Of a stretch of DNA of 64,000 bases, positions 33,699 to 41,977 are shown one piece after another; position 1 is the stretch's first letter, and each line of letters opens with the position of its first letter. This stretch comes from Lachnospiraceae bacterium (GTDB lineage Bacteria; Bacillota; Clostridia; Lachnospirales; Lachnospiraceae), in the NCBI GenBank assembly GCA_017467845.1, contig JAFUKH010000088.1:1-64000 (forward strand), written 5' to 3'. The translations under genes were made by a program, and so were the position numbers. The notes beneath the pieces are model-generated. The model was not told where the DNA came from. It did no database searches and saw only the letters and a list, made by a program, of their open reading frames with translations.

Positions 33699-33974
33699 AT
33701 GAGAATAGAGTCTTATAATCAGATTCAGCAGATTTATCAGAAGCAGCATTTAAATAAATCAAAGTCTGTTTCACAGGCATCACAGTCTGATATGTTACAG
33801 ATTAGCAGCCTTGGTAAGGACTTCCAGACTGCAAAGGCAGCAGTGAAGAATTGTCCGGATATCAGAGAAGATATTACCGCTCCTATTAAGGCTAAATTAG
33901 AGAATGGTACCTATGATGTAGATACCGCAAGCTTTGCAGAGAAGCTTATGCAGAAATACGCAGAATTGGGGTAA
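33699..33974 (+). CDS. flgM: FlgM, anti-sigma-28 factor
   Basis: 91 residues. FlgM binds sigma-28 (SigD/FliA) and holds it inactive until the hook-basal body is complete. The C-terminal half (about 38-90, LGKDFQTAKAAVKNCPDIRED, GTYDVDTASFAEKLMQKY) is the sigma-binding helical region; the N-terminus is disordered and polar. It has its own sigma-28 promoter, giving negative feedback, and a strong AAGGAGGAG site. It heads the late flagellar block with FlgN 6 bp behind. Confidence 0.93.
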   Translation: MRIESYNQIQQIYQKQHLNKSKSVSQASQSDMLQISSLGKDFQTAKAAVKNCPDIREDITAPIKAKLENGTYDVDTASFAEKLMQKYAELG

Positions 33975-33980
33975 GATGCA

Positions 33981-34499
33981 GTGGCAAGCTTGATGGAGAA
34001 CCTGATACAGGTATTGGAAGATGAACAGGTTCAGTATGCAGGACTGCTGGAGCTGTCAACGAAAAAGACCGACTACATCGTAGCCGGTGATTTGGAAAAT
34101 ATAAATAAAATCACGGATGAAGAAGACTTATGGCTCAGTAATATCAATCGCTTGGAGAAGAAGCGTACCGAGGTTACTAATGATATTGCCAATGTACTTA
34201 ACAAGGATGTTAACACTTTAAAAATTACAAATTTGGTCGAGATGCTTGCGGCAAGACCGGAAGAGCAGAAACGCTTGAAGGATGCCGGAGAGGGACTCTC
34301 AAAGGTAGTTAAGAGCCTTCAGCAGATTAATGAACGTAACAGAGAGTTACTCGATCATGCCTTGCAGCTGGTAGAATTTGATATGAATTTAATTACTGCA
34401 ATGAGAACCGCGCCTACCACTGCCAATTATAATAAAGGCGCTTATAACACGGGAAGTGTAATAGGAACCGGCAATCGCGGTTTCGACGCAAAGCAGTAG
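33981..34499 (+). CDS. flgN: FlgN-family chaperone for FlgK/FlgL
   Basis: 172 residues from GTG 33981, almost all helical (MENLIQVLEDEQVQYAGLLELSTKKTDYIVAGD, LSKVVKSLQQINERNRELL). FlgN holds the hook-filament junction proteins soluble and delivers them to the export gate. It sits between flgM and flgK as in B. subtilis (yvyG). The C-terminal 30 residues (Asn/Gly/Thr-rich) look disordered. Confidence 0.9.
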   Translation: MASLMENLIQVLEDEQVQYAGLLELSTKKTDYIVAGDLENINKITDEEDLWLSNINRLEKKRTEVTNDIANVLNKDVNTLKITNLVEMLAARPEEQKRLKDAGEGLSKVVKSLQQINERNRELLDHALQLVEFDMNLITAMRTAPTTANYNKGAYNTGSVIGTGNRGFDAKQ

Positions 34500-34536
34500 G
34501 CTTTGTGACCTTGAGAAGAAAGAGAGGTGGATATTC

Positions 34537-36261
34537 ATGCCACTTATGGGAAGCCTTTGGATAGGAACATCCGGATTACAAACTAGTCAGAATGCGCTGA
34601 ATACCACAGCGCATAACTTATCTAACGTGGATACCGAGGGATATGTAAGACAGCAGGTTCAGCAGGGATCCAAGTTCTATAATACTCTTTCTGTTAATCC
34701 CAATTCTGTTGCCAATCAGCAGTATGGTCTGGGTGTAAGTTACAGCGCAGTTAAACATATAAGAGATTATTTTTTGGACAGGACATATCGCGAAGAGTCA
34801 GGACGCGCTATGTTTTATCAGGTCTCTTCAGAAACTTTGGAGGAGGCTGAGAATCTTCTCGGTGAGCTGAACGGAGAAGCGTTCCAGACGACCATGAGTA
34901 ATCTTTGGACCTCTGTGCAGGAGCTTTCGAAAGATCCTACCAACACGGTAACGCAGGGACTTATGGTGCAGAGAGCAGAAGAGATGATTGAGAGAGCTGT
35001 GAATATTTACGACAGCCTTTGCAATTATCAGGATAATCTGAATATGCAGATTAAGCAGAAAGTAGATTTGATTAACGAGTACGGTAATCAGATTTTGGAA
35101 TTAAATGACCAGATTCGCAATATTGAGTCCGGTGGAATCGAACATGCTAATGACCTTCGAGATGTAAGAGATTCCATTTTGGATACCCTGGGCGAATTGG
35201 TGAATATGACATATACGGAAAATATATACGGTGATGTATCCGTTCGTATCGAAGGCGTGGATTTTGTAAAAGGTTCCATGTGCTACGAAATTGGAATGCA
35301 GGTAGATGAGACCACCGGTTTCTATACACCCTTTTGGCCCATGAATGCCAAGTATGAGCTTTTGGACAATGGTACCAGAGAATACAACATCGAAGGTGCG
35401 GAAGTCTTTGATTTAACCAAAGAGATTTCATCCGATCTGGAAACTGACATCGGAGGCCTTAAAGCCATGCTTCTTGCACGAGGGGACCACAGAGCGGATT
35501 ACACGGATATCCAGAAGGATTACAGTGCAGTAGAACAGTCTGTCATTATGAATCTTCAGGCGGAATTCGACCAGATGATTCACAATGTGGCATCCAAGAT
35601 TAACGAGGTGTTGCAGAACGCGGCAGGTGGTGTGAGAGGTGATTTGGTTCTTTCCGACGGCACTACGTACAGTGATGTCTTATACTTCGAAAGTGACCCT
35701 AACGGATACCTGAGAAAAGAGGACGGTCAGCCCATTCAGATGTTCGCCAAGATTACCACGGATTCATACGAAAAGGTAACAGATCCGGATGGTACGGTAT
35801 ACTGGGTATATGCTGAGGAAGATTTTGCACTGACAGACAGCTTATATACACTGAGCAACATTCAGATTGACAGAGAATTAAAGCAGGCACCGGCGCTTCT
35901 GGGCTTTAGATTGGAAGACGGCAGCGAGGATATGGACACTGTAAATGCGTTGGTAGATGCCTTTACCGAAGAGATTTATACTTTGAATCCCAAGGTGAAG
36001 AAGACCACATCCTTTATGGATTACTATACAGATTTGGTGTCGCAGGTTGCCAACAGCGGCTCCGTATTCAATAGTATTTACGAGAATCAGTTAAATACCG
36101 TGGAGGCTACAGAGAACGCCAGACAGCAGATTATCGGTGTTTCTTCCGATGACGAGCTTTCGGCAATGATTAGATATCAGAATGCTTACAACGCATCCAG
36201 CCGTTATATCAATACGGTAAGCCAGATGCTGGAGCATATTTTGAATACTTTAGGTATCTAA
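34537..36261 (+). CDS. flgK: Flagellar hook-associated protein FlgK (first copy)
   Basis: 574 residues, exported hook-filament junction protein (HAP1). N-terminal D0/D1 MGSLWIGTSGLQTSQNALNTTAHNLSNVDTEGYVRQ and C-terminal D0 RYQNAYNASSRYINTVSQMLEHIL are classical. The middle region carries Ig-like variable domains. The next gene is a second, different FlgK, so this organism may build a mixed or two-layer junction, or the two may be used differently. Ribosome-binding site AGAGAGGTGG. Confidence 0.92.
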   Translation: MPLMGSLWIGTSGLQTSQNALNTTAHNLSNVDTEGYVRQQVQQGSKFYNTLSVNPNSVANQQYGLGVSYSAVKHIRDYFLDRTYREESGRAMFYQVSSETLEEAENLLGELNGEAFQTTMSNLWTSVQELSKDPTNTVTQGLMVQRAEEMIERAVNIYDSLCNYQDNLNMQIKQKVDLINEYGNQILELNDQIRNIESGGIEHANDLRDVRDSILDTLGELVNMTYTENIYGDVSVRIEGVDFVKGSMCYEIGMQVDETTGFYTPFWPMNAKYELLDNGTREYNIEGAEVFDLTKEISSDLETDIGGLKAMLLARGDHRADYTDIQKDYSAVEQSVIMNLQAEFDQMIHNVASKINEVLQNAAGGVRGDLVLSDGTTYSDVLYFESDPNGYLRKEDGQPIQMFAKITTDSYEKVTDPDGTVYWVYAEEDFALTDSLYTLSNIQIDRELKQAPALLGFRLEDGSEDMDTVNALVDAFTEEIYTLNPKVKKTTSFMDYYTDLVSQVANSGSVFNSIYENQLNTVEATENARQQIIGVSSDDELSAMIRYQNAYNASSRYINTVSQMLEHILNTLGI

Positions 36262-36330
36262 TGAACAAAATTCTTAAATCAAAGATTTTGTTCATGGCAA
36301 ATTTGCTCCTGCGGATCAAAGTTTGCAGGA
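36261..36330 (+). promoter_or_regulatory. Paired hairpins between the two flgK genes
   Basis: Perfect 11-bp arms ATGAACAAAAT / ATTTTGTTCAT (36261-36271, 36285-36295) begin on the upstream stop codon, then TCCTGC / GCAGGA (36307-36312, 36325-36330) with a loop beginning GGAT. A likely processing, attenuation or CsrA-related leader; compare the similar pair before flgL. Confidence 0.5.
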
Positions 36331-36351
36331 TAACAGAAAGGGGAAAATAAC

Positions 36352-38250
36352 ATGCCCTCAACATTTTTTGGATTAAATACAGCGTATACCGGCCTTTTAG
36401 CCAGTAATGCTGCATTAAATACAACCTCGAATAATATTGCAAATGTACAGACAGAAGGCTACAGCCGTCAGCATGTAGTACAGGAAGCTGCCAATGCGCT
36501 TCGAGTATTCCAGACCTATGGATGTGCCGGCGCCGGTGTGGAGACGATTGCAATTGAGCGTATTCGTGATGATTTCTATGATCAGAAGTATTGGGATAAC
36601 AATACCAAGACCGGCGAATACGAGATGAAAGCATACTACATGAAGCAGATTGAAACCTACTTCGAGGACAACGGAGTGGATTCCGGCTTCAAAACCATCT
36701 TTGATGATTTCATGGTGGAGGCCATGGAAGAGCTTTTGAAGGATCCCAGTAGTGATTCTACCAAGGCTCAGTTTGTAGGTAAGGCCGGTGCTCTGGCAGA
36801 GTATTTTAACAGTCTTGGAGGCAATCTGGAGGCACTGCAGAAGGATATCAATGCAGAGATTAAATTGAAGGTGGATGAAATCAATTCTCTTGCATCGGAA
36901 ATTGCTACCTTGAACAAGCAGATCAACGTTATTGAATTGTCAGGTTCTAAGGCGAACGAGCTTCGAGATAAAAGAACTCTTTTGTTAGATGAGTTGTCTA
37001 AGATTGTAGATATTGAATGTATGGAGACTCCTATCTATGACGCCAATAATCCGGACCGTGAAACAGGTGCAAACCGTTTCCTTGTAAAGCTTGCAGGAGG
37101 TCAGGTGCTGGTGGATACCGCTGAATACACAGGTCTTTACTGCGCAGCAAGAGAAACCTATGAAAAGGTACATCAGAGTGATATCGATGGTCTCTATGAA
37201 GTATATTGGGACAATGGCGAGAAGCTTAATATTTATAATCCGTTACTTGGCGGCGAGCTTTATGGCTTGGTACAGCTTCGTGACGGTAACAACGGAGAGA
37301 ATTTCAAGGGTACTATTGAAGATGTAGACTCTGTTGCAAATACTGTTACCATCTCTGTTGAGAACGGATACCTGATGGATTTGAATAAGAGCAATCTTTC
37401 CGACCAGGGCGGTATTATTAATCTGGGTAATCACCTATACTACTATGACAGCTGGACATACAACAGAGCAGCAGATGGCAGTGTTACTTATACATTCCAG
37501 TTATCCGGTGAGGATAAGAACGGTAGTAAGAAAATTGATTCCGACAGAATCGGCAAGGAGGCATCTACCGGAAAAGGACTTGCTTATCAGGGAATTCCTT
37601 ACTACATGAATCAGATGAATGAGTGGATTAGAACATTTTCACAGCATTTTAATGATATTCTGACCAGTGGTTATGATATCAATGGTGATCAGGGAAACAT
37701 GTTGTTTGTAGGTGATAAGACCACCGAAGACGATCAGTATGATTTCCCGGATGCGTATCGCTTTGATAAGGACGGTGCCATTAGTGTGTCAGATGATGAT
37801 GACAGTTATTATCGACTGACAGCTATGAACTTTAACGTATTTACACCCATTGCCAACGATGCTAACCTGCTGGCTACCAGAAAGAATGTAAGCAAGATTC
37901 CGGGAGAGGTAGAGTTAGAGGGTGTAGAGAATGTGGACCTTCTGAAGGAACTAAAGAATCTTGCAACCGATAAGGAGGCTATGACCTTCCGCGGAAGCTC
38001 TGCAGATGAGTTCTTACAGTGTGTGCTCAGTGATATTGCATTGAATGCTAACAGAGCCAATACATTTGAAACCAACTACACGGATATAGGTAAGATGATT
38101 GATAATCAGAGAATTTCCATTTCCGGTGTGGATGAGGATGAAGAGGCTGTAAATCTGGTAAAATATCAGAATGCATACAATTTATCCTCTAAGATGATTC
38201 AGACACTGACGGAAGTGTACGACAGATTGATTCTGGAGACCGGAGTCTAA
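36352..38250 (+). CDS. flgK: Flagellar hook-associated protein FlgK (second copy)
   Basis: 632 residues, HAP1 family. N-terminus FFGLNTAYTGLLASNAALNTTSNNIANVQTEGYSRQHV is closer to the FlgK consensus than that of the first copy. C-terminus VKYQNAYNLSSKMIQTLTEVYDRLI is the D0 helix. The central part (about 270-500) is larger. The two copies share termini but little in the centre, so this is an old duplication. Start is preceded by AAAGGGG. Which copy contacts the hook and which the FlgL ring cannot be told from sequence. Confidence 0.92.
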   Translation: MPSTFFGLNTAYTGLLASNAALNTTSNNIANVQTEGYSRQHVVQEAANALRVFQTYGCAGAGVETIAIERIRDDFYDQKYWDNNTKTGEYEMKAYYMKQIETYFEDNGVDSGFKTIFDDFMVEAMEELLKDPSSDSTKAQFVGKAGALAEYFNSLGGNLEALQKDINAEIKLKVDEINSLASEIATLNKQINVIELSGSKANELRDKRTLLLDELSKIVDIECMETPIYDANNPDRETGANRFLVKLAGGQVLVDTAEYTGLYCAARETYEKVHQSDIDGLYEVYWDNGEKLNIYNPLLGGELYGLVQLRDGNNGENFKGTIEDVDSVANTVTISVENGYLMDLNKSNLSDQGGIINLGNHLYYYDSWTYNRAADGSVTYTFQLSGEDKNGSKKIDSDRIGKEASTGKGLAYQGIPYYMNQMNEWIRTFSQHFNDILTSGYDINGDQGNMLFVGDKTTEDDQYDFPDAYRFDKDGAISVSDDDDSYYRLTAMNFNVFTPIANDANLLATRKNVSKIPGEVELEGVENVDLLKELKNLATDKEAMTFRGSSADEFLQCVLSDIALNANRANTFETNYTDIGKMIDNQRISISGVDEDEEAVNLVKYQNAYNLSSKMIQTLTEVYDRLILETGV

Positions 38251-38284
38251 TTCAAAAAATCCATAAATGCAAGATTTTTTGAAT
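38250..38284 (+). promoter_or_regulatory. Long hairpin between flgK2 and flgL
   Basis: Perfect 12-bp arms ATTCAAAAAATC (38250-38261) and GATTTTTTGAAT (38273-38284) starting at the flgK2 stop codon. A second GC-rich hairpin (GGCCC / GGGCT, about 38300-38319) follows before the Shine-Dalgarno of flgL. Confidence 0.55.
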
Positions 38285-38342
38285 ACAAATTTGTGCCTGC
38301 GGCCCGAAGTTTGTGGGCTGAGGAAAGGTGGGGCTTTACTAA

Positions 38343-39911
38343 ATGAGAATTACAAATAAAATCATGAGAAATAATAACCTGGCAAATATCAATACCAATA
38401 AGATTTACCAGGATAAGCTGAGTACACAGATGTCTACCCAGAAGAAAATCGGACGTCCTTCTGAGGATCCGGTAGTGGCAATCCGTGCACTTAGACTTCG
38501 TAGTAATGTTACGGAAGTAACCCAGTACTATAGCAAGAATATTCCGGATGCACAGAGCTGGCTGGAAGTAACCGAGAAGGCATTGGATAACCTTACAGGC
38601 ATTATTACCAGTATGATTGAGCAGTGTACAAAGGGCTCAAATGGTGATCTTACCTCTTCTGACAGGGAGATTATTATCGAACAGCTTAAGAATCTTGGTG
38701 AAGAGGTGTATTCTACCGGTGATGCTGACTTTGCAGGCAGATATGTGTTTACCGGATATCGTACCGATACTTCATTGAGCTTTATGAAGGCTGAGACTTT
38801 GGATTATGAGATTACCGAGCAGGTGACCAAGGACAATATTGACAGTATCACCGTTGTTAAAACTACCAATGCAGCAGGTGATGACTTAATGGATGTTAAT
38901 GAGGCGAACTATACGCAGAAGAATGTTAGCGAGACAGACGTAGAGACGATGGAGATTCATAGAATCCGTCTGGCTTACAGTACTTGTGCAGATGATGTTC
39001 CTACCATTACCTATCAGCAGTCCGATGGAAATGGGGGATTTACAGAAGAAACGTTAGATGTGACGGTTGTGCATGATTATGATGACCCTTACTCCGCTGT
39101 AGCGAAGATGACAGAAAATAAAGAAACCGGTGCGGTGTTCTGCCCGGAAACCGGTGAAATCTTACTGAGCGAAGAGGCATATCTGAAGCTAAAAGCAACA
39201 GAGGATGTTGCAACAACAAGTTCAGTGGATGAGGATGAAATCCGCGTTACCTATCATAAGGAAGAGTGGAAGGAAGGTAATCTTCGTCCGGAACATTATT
39301 TTGCATGCAAATCTACCGATGCACAGGGAAAAGAGATTAAATACAATCAGGATTATTTAGAAAGTAACGAAAGAAACCATCAGGTAATTGAGTATGATGT
39401 GGGATTCAATCAGACCATTCAGGTGAATTCTACTGCGGATGAGTGCTTCAAGCATAATATCGGTCGAGAAGTAGAGGATTTGATTAATGCGATGCAGGAC
39501 GTAGTGGATATGGAGGCTATTGTTACTGATTTGGAAGCAGAGCTGGAAAGCGTGACCGATGCTACAAAGAAGGAAGCTCTGCAGGGCAGGATTGATGCGG
39601 CTGAAAAAGCACTTACCTTTATGAAGGATAAGGCTCAAAGAATGTTTGAAGCAGGTATTACTGCTTTCCAGGGGGCTCTTGATGAAGCGAATCTTTCGAT
39701 TACCAATTGCGGTACCAGAAGCAGCAAGCTGGAGCTTGTGGAGAGCCGTATGCAGGTGCAGAAGACAACCTTTGAAACCTTAAAGAGTGAGAATGAGGAC
39801 TGTGATATTACGGAAGTTGCGATTCAGCTTGGCAGTGCAGAACTCACTTATGAGGCAGCACTTATGGCAACCGGTAAGATTATGCAGACCACACTTCTTA
39901 ACTTTATCTAA
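38343..39911 (+). CDS. flgL: Flagellar hook-associated protein FlgL
   Basis: 522 residues, HAP3, the adaptor between FlgK and flagellin. Flagellin-like N-terminus (MRITNKIMRNNNLANINTNK, KIGRPSEDPVVAIRALRLRSNVTEV) and C-terminus (GTRSSKLELVESRMQVQKTTFETLKSENEDCDITEVAIQLGS). It is much longer than the roughly 300-residue enterobacterial FlgL because of a central acidic insertion (about 150-390), probably a surface-exposed domain. Followed by fliW after a 73-bp gap with two hairpins. Confidence 0.92.
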   Translation: MRITNKIMRNNNLANINTNKIYQDKLSTQMSTQKKIGRPSEDPVVAIRALRLRSNVTEVTQYYSKNIPDAQSWLEVTEKALDNLTGIITSMIEQCTKGSNGDLTSSDREIIIEQLKNLGEEVYSTGDADFAGRYVFTGYRTDTSLSFMKAETLDYEITEQVTKDNIDSITVVKTTNAAGDDLMDVNEANYTQKNVSETDVETMEIHRIRLAYSTCADDVPTITYQQSDGNGGFTEETLDVTVVHDYDDPYSAVAKMTENKETGAVFCPETGEILLSEEAYLKLKATEDVATTSSVDEDEIRVTYHKEEWKEGNLRPEHYFACKSTDAQGKEIKYNQDYLESNERNHQVIEYDVGFNQTIQVNSTADECFKHNIGREVEDLINAMQDVVDMEAIVTDLEAELESVTDATKKEALQGRIDAAEKALTFMKDKAQRMFEAGITAFQGALDEANLSITNCGTRSSKLELVESRMQVQKTTFETLKSENEDCDITEVAIQLGSAELTYEAALMATGKIMQTTLLNFI

Positions 39912-39967
39912 GGTTGAGATACTTTCAACCCACTTATTGAGGTAGTATTGCAAGCGAGCTTGCAATA
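39912..39967 (+). promoter_or_regulatory. Two hairpins in the flgL-fliW junction
   Basis: GGTTGA / TCAACC (39912-39917, 39925-39930) and the 22-bp near-perfect palindrome TATTGCAAGC-GA-GCTTGCAATA (39946-39967), just before the AAGGAGAGG site of fliW. With only a 2-nt centre the second could be a DNA operator as well as an RNA hairpin. Confidence 0.5.
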
Positions 39968-39984
39968 TGCAAGGAGAGGAAGAC

Positions 39985-40443
39985 ATGAAGATTAATACTA
40001 AGGTGTTTGGTGAAATCGATATTGAAGAAGATAAGATTATCAACTTTGTAAATGGAATTATCGGTTTCCCGGATTTAAAGAGATTTACATTGATTTATGA
40101 TGCTGAAAAGGGTGTGAACGCCGGCATTCGCTGGTTACAGTGTATGGACGAGCCTACATTTGCGCTTCCGGTAATGGATCCGCTTGCTGTGATGGATAGC
40201 TATAATCCGGTTGTGGATGATGAGCTTTTCAAGAAGCTGGGCGAGATGCATGAGGATAACACGCTGGTGCTTGTCAGCGCTACCATTCCTAAGGATATCA
40301 CCAAGATGAGTGTTAATCTGCAGGGACCGTTTGTAATCAATGTTGATGAACGTAAAGCATGCCAGGTGATTGTAGACAATGCAGACTACCCTGTTAAGTA
40401 TTATGTTTATGATATCTTAAAGGCAAGAAAGGGCGGTGAGTAA
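39985..40443 (+). CDS. fliW: FliW, flagellar assembly factor and CsrA antagonist
   Basis: 152 residues from ATG 39985 (AAGGAGAGG 9 bp upstream; an earlier in-frame ATG at 39967 lies on a hairpin arm). Signature MKINTKVFGEIDIEEDKIINFVNGIIGFPDLKRF and the C-terminal NADYPVKYYVYDIL. FliW binds cytoplasmic flagellin; when flagellin is exported FliW is freed and binds CsrA allosterically, relieving repression of hag mRNA. The stop codon abuts the csrA start codon, matching the partner relation. Confidence 0.95.
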   Translation: MKINTKVFGEIDIEEDKIINFVNGIIGFPDLKRFTLIYDAEKGVNAGIRWLQCMDEPTFALPVMDPLAVMDSYNPVVDDELFKKLGEMHEDNTLVLVSATIPKDITKMSVNLQGPFVINVDERKACQVIVDNADYPVKYYVYDILKARKGGE

Positions 40444-40662
40444 ATGCTGGCATTATCTCGTAAAAAGGGTGAGGCCATCATTGTGAATAACAACGTGGAA
40501 ATCACCATTTTGGAAGTGAAGGGTGATCAGGTAAAGATTGGTATCTCTGCTCCCAAGGATGTACCTATCTACCGTAAAGAAGTATATATGCAGATTCAGC
40601 AGGCCAACGAAGAGGCGGCAAACGCTGAAGGCTTGGCTGCTCTTGCAGATTTGTTAGGATGA
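40444..40662 (+). CDS. csrA: CsrA, RNA-binding translational repressor
   Basis: 72 residues. MLALSRKKGEAIIVNNNVEITILEVKGDQVKIGISAPKDVPIYRKEVY contains the beta1 strand with the RNA-contacting Arg 6 region and the beta5 region (Arg 44) of CsrA, plus the clostridial C-terminal extension (about 55-72) used by FliW. It binds GGA motifs in hairpin loops near start codons; candidates are in the flaG and hag leaders. Ends at a terminator that closes the first half of the block. Confidence 0.95.
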   Translation: MLALSRKKGEAIIVNNNVEITILEVKGDQVKIGISAPKDVPIYRKEVYMQIQQANEEAANAEGLAALADLLG

Positions 40663-40673
40663 TTAGATTTATG

Positions 40674-40701
40674 AAGCTCCGGTTTGTGCCGGAGCTTTTT
40701 T
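40674..40701 (+). terminator. Rho-independent terminator after csrA
   Basis: Perfect AAGCTCCGG / CCGGAGCTT stem with a 6-nt loop, then TTTT. It stops the flgM-csrA transcript, so flaG onward depends on its own promoter. Confidence 0.9.
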
Positions 40702-40802
40702 AACGGTTTCGGTTTCTGCCTTTTCCTTGATTTTGGACATATGTGATGTTTGTTGCATAGGAGCGCCCAATAAATATACATGAAAAATACCTGAAAATAT
40801 AG

Positions 40803-40831
40803 TTGACAGTAAATGTATTGTAGAGTATATT
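40803..40831 (+). promoter_or_regulatory. Sigma-A promoter of Rpn unit 1
   Basis: Consensus -35 TTGACA (40803-40808), 17-bp spacer, -10 TATATT (40826-40831). The same hexamers and spacing precede the other two units. The predicted start of transcription coincides with the first base of the conserved leader. Confidence 0.85.
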
Positions 40832-40836
40832 ATAGT

Positions 40837-40965
40837 AAAGTGAATGTCTGGGAACCGATCTTGCAGCACGGCTGCATTCTAAAATTCATGGCGATTCTGC
40901 CGCGGTCAGGGAATCCTGCTTATTTCACAAAAGAAAAGTGCAGGCATGGCCTGCGGAAAGGAATT
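40837..40965 (+). ncRNA. Conserved 129-nt structured leader of Rpn nuclease unit 1
   Basis: First of three leaders of identical length and nearly identical sequence. It begins at AAAGTGAAT where transcription should start. Possible helices: GTGAA (40840-40844) with the TTCAC just before AAAAGAAAA, closing about 90 nt; TGCAGC-ACG-GCTGCA; ACCG with CGGT; CAGG-GAAT-CCTG or an alternative GGG/CCT pairing; and a last hairpin GCAGGC-ATG-GCCTGC just before the GGAAAGGAA Shine-Dalgarno. Differences from the other copies fall mostly in the ACG loop and in the last hairpin, where this copy has the fully paired 6-bp stem. It could be a regulatory leader or a separate RNA working with the nuclease. No known riboswitch class recognised. 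The rest of the 40702-40802 gap shows nothing clear. Confidence 0.65.
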
Positions 40966-40969
40966 ACAT

Positions 40970-41926
40970 ATGGGAGAGTTGAATGCGGTAGATTATAAGT
41001 ATTTATCGGATAATTCACGCTATGCGGATTTGTTTAATGGAGTGCTGTTTGGTGGTGAACAGGTCCTTATTCCTGATAAGCTTACGGGAGAGGATACAAA
41101 ACTGGTTACAACCAATGAAACGGTATGGAGAGAACGTAGTAGGGACCTAATCAGGAAATATGAAAATGGTGCGAGCTACGCAGTACTGGGGATTGAAAAC
41201 CAGGAGAATGTGTCTTATATCATGCCGTTTCGGATTATGGAGTATGAGGCAGGAGAGTATTCGAAACAGATTGAGGAGATGCAGAAAAAACATAAAGATT
41301 CCGGGGATGTGAGTGGAGACGAGTTTCTTTCAAAGTTTGCTAAGACAGATAAGGTAAATCCCTGTGTGACGTTGGTGCTGTATTGGGGAGAGAACTGGGA
41401 TGGTCCGGAATCCTTGAAGGATATGCTGAATCTAGGAGGACTACCGGAGCAGATGAAGGCATATGTAAATGATTATCCTATGCATTTGGTGAATGTAAGG
41501 GAATTTGAGAATACGGATGTATTTCGGACGGATTTGAAGCTTGTGTTTGACTTTATGAAATGTGCCGAGGATAAGAAATGCATGACAGAGCTGGTGGTGG
41601 GCAATCCGGCATACCAAAGAGTGCCGCGGGATGCGTGGAAGATGATGCAGGTTCATGGGAAGTTGGAGGAACCGAAAGTGGATGCGGCAGAGGATGAAGA
41701 AGAGGAGGCGATGGTAAACGTGTGCAGGGCAATCGATGATATTAAGAATGATGCAATGGAGCGTGGAATAGAACGTGGTAGAAGTGAGGGCTTGGAGATA
41801 GGTTTAAAGAATCTGGTGAAAGTATTGAAAGGACAGTGCAAAGGCTTTGAAGAATTGTACAATTCCTTGATTGGCATGGAGGGCTACGAAAGCCTCACCA
41901 GAGAACAGGTGAGTAAGTATGTGTAG
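40970..41926 (+). CDS. Rpn-type PD-(D/E)XK nuclease/putative transposase, copy 1
   Basis: 318 residues from ATG 40970; the in-frame ATG at 40946 lies within the leader hairpin. The N-terminal nuclease region (about 5-105) has the DLFNGVLFGGEQV segment and the YAVLGIENQENVSYIMPFRIMEY strand with the E-x-Q active-site motif of Rpn/PD-(D/E)XK proteins. A middle domain (about 130-220, PCVTLVLYWGENWDGP, DYPMHLVNVREFENT) and a charged C-terminal helical tail (ERGIERGRSEGLEIGLKNL) follow. Rpn enzymes cut DNA and promote RecA-independent recombination. It stands alone between csrA and flaG, splitting a flagellar block that is normally continuous, so it has probably inserted. Its tail matches copy 3 while its front matches copy 2. 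Confidence 0.8.
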   Translation: MGELNAVDYKYLSDNSRYADLFNGVLFGGEQVLIPDKLTGEDTKLVTTNETVWRERSRDLIRKYENGASYAVLGIENQENVSYIMPFRIMEYEAGEYSKQIEEMQKKHKDSGDVSGDEFLSKFAKTDKVNPCVTLVLYWGENWDGPESLKDMLNLGGLPEQMKAYVNDYPMHLVNVREFENTDVFRTDLKLVFDFMKCAEDKKCMTELVVGNPAYQRVPRDAWKMMQVHGKLEEPKVDAAEDEEEEAMVNVCRAIDDIKNDAMERGIERGRSEGLEIGLKNLVKVLKGQCKGFEELYNSLIGMEGYESLTREQVSKYV

Positions 41927-41948
41927 GCTATTCAAGAGGGATATTATG

Positions 41949-41977
41949 GAGGGCTGTGTGTTTACGCAGCCTCTTTT
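41949..41977 (+). terminator. Terminator of Rpn unit 1
   Basis: GAGG / CCTC and CTGTGT / ACGCAG stem with one bulged G, GTTT loop, then TTTT. A related GGCTGTGTG...GCCTCTT hairpin ends unit 2. Between here and the flaG promoter (about 320 bp) no gene is apparent. Confidence 0.75.

Noticed and set aside
36209-36634. 141-codon minus-strand frame across the flgK1-flgK2 junction
   Set aside because: Shadow of two flgK genes with Arg/Ser/His-rich composition and no start signals.
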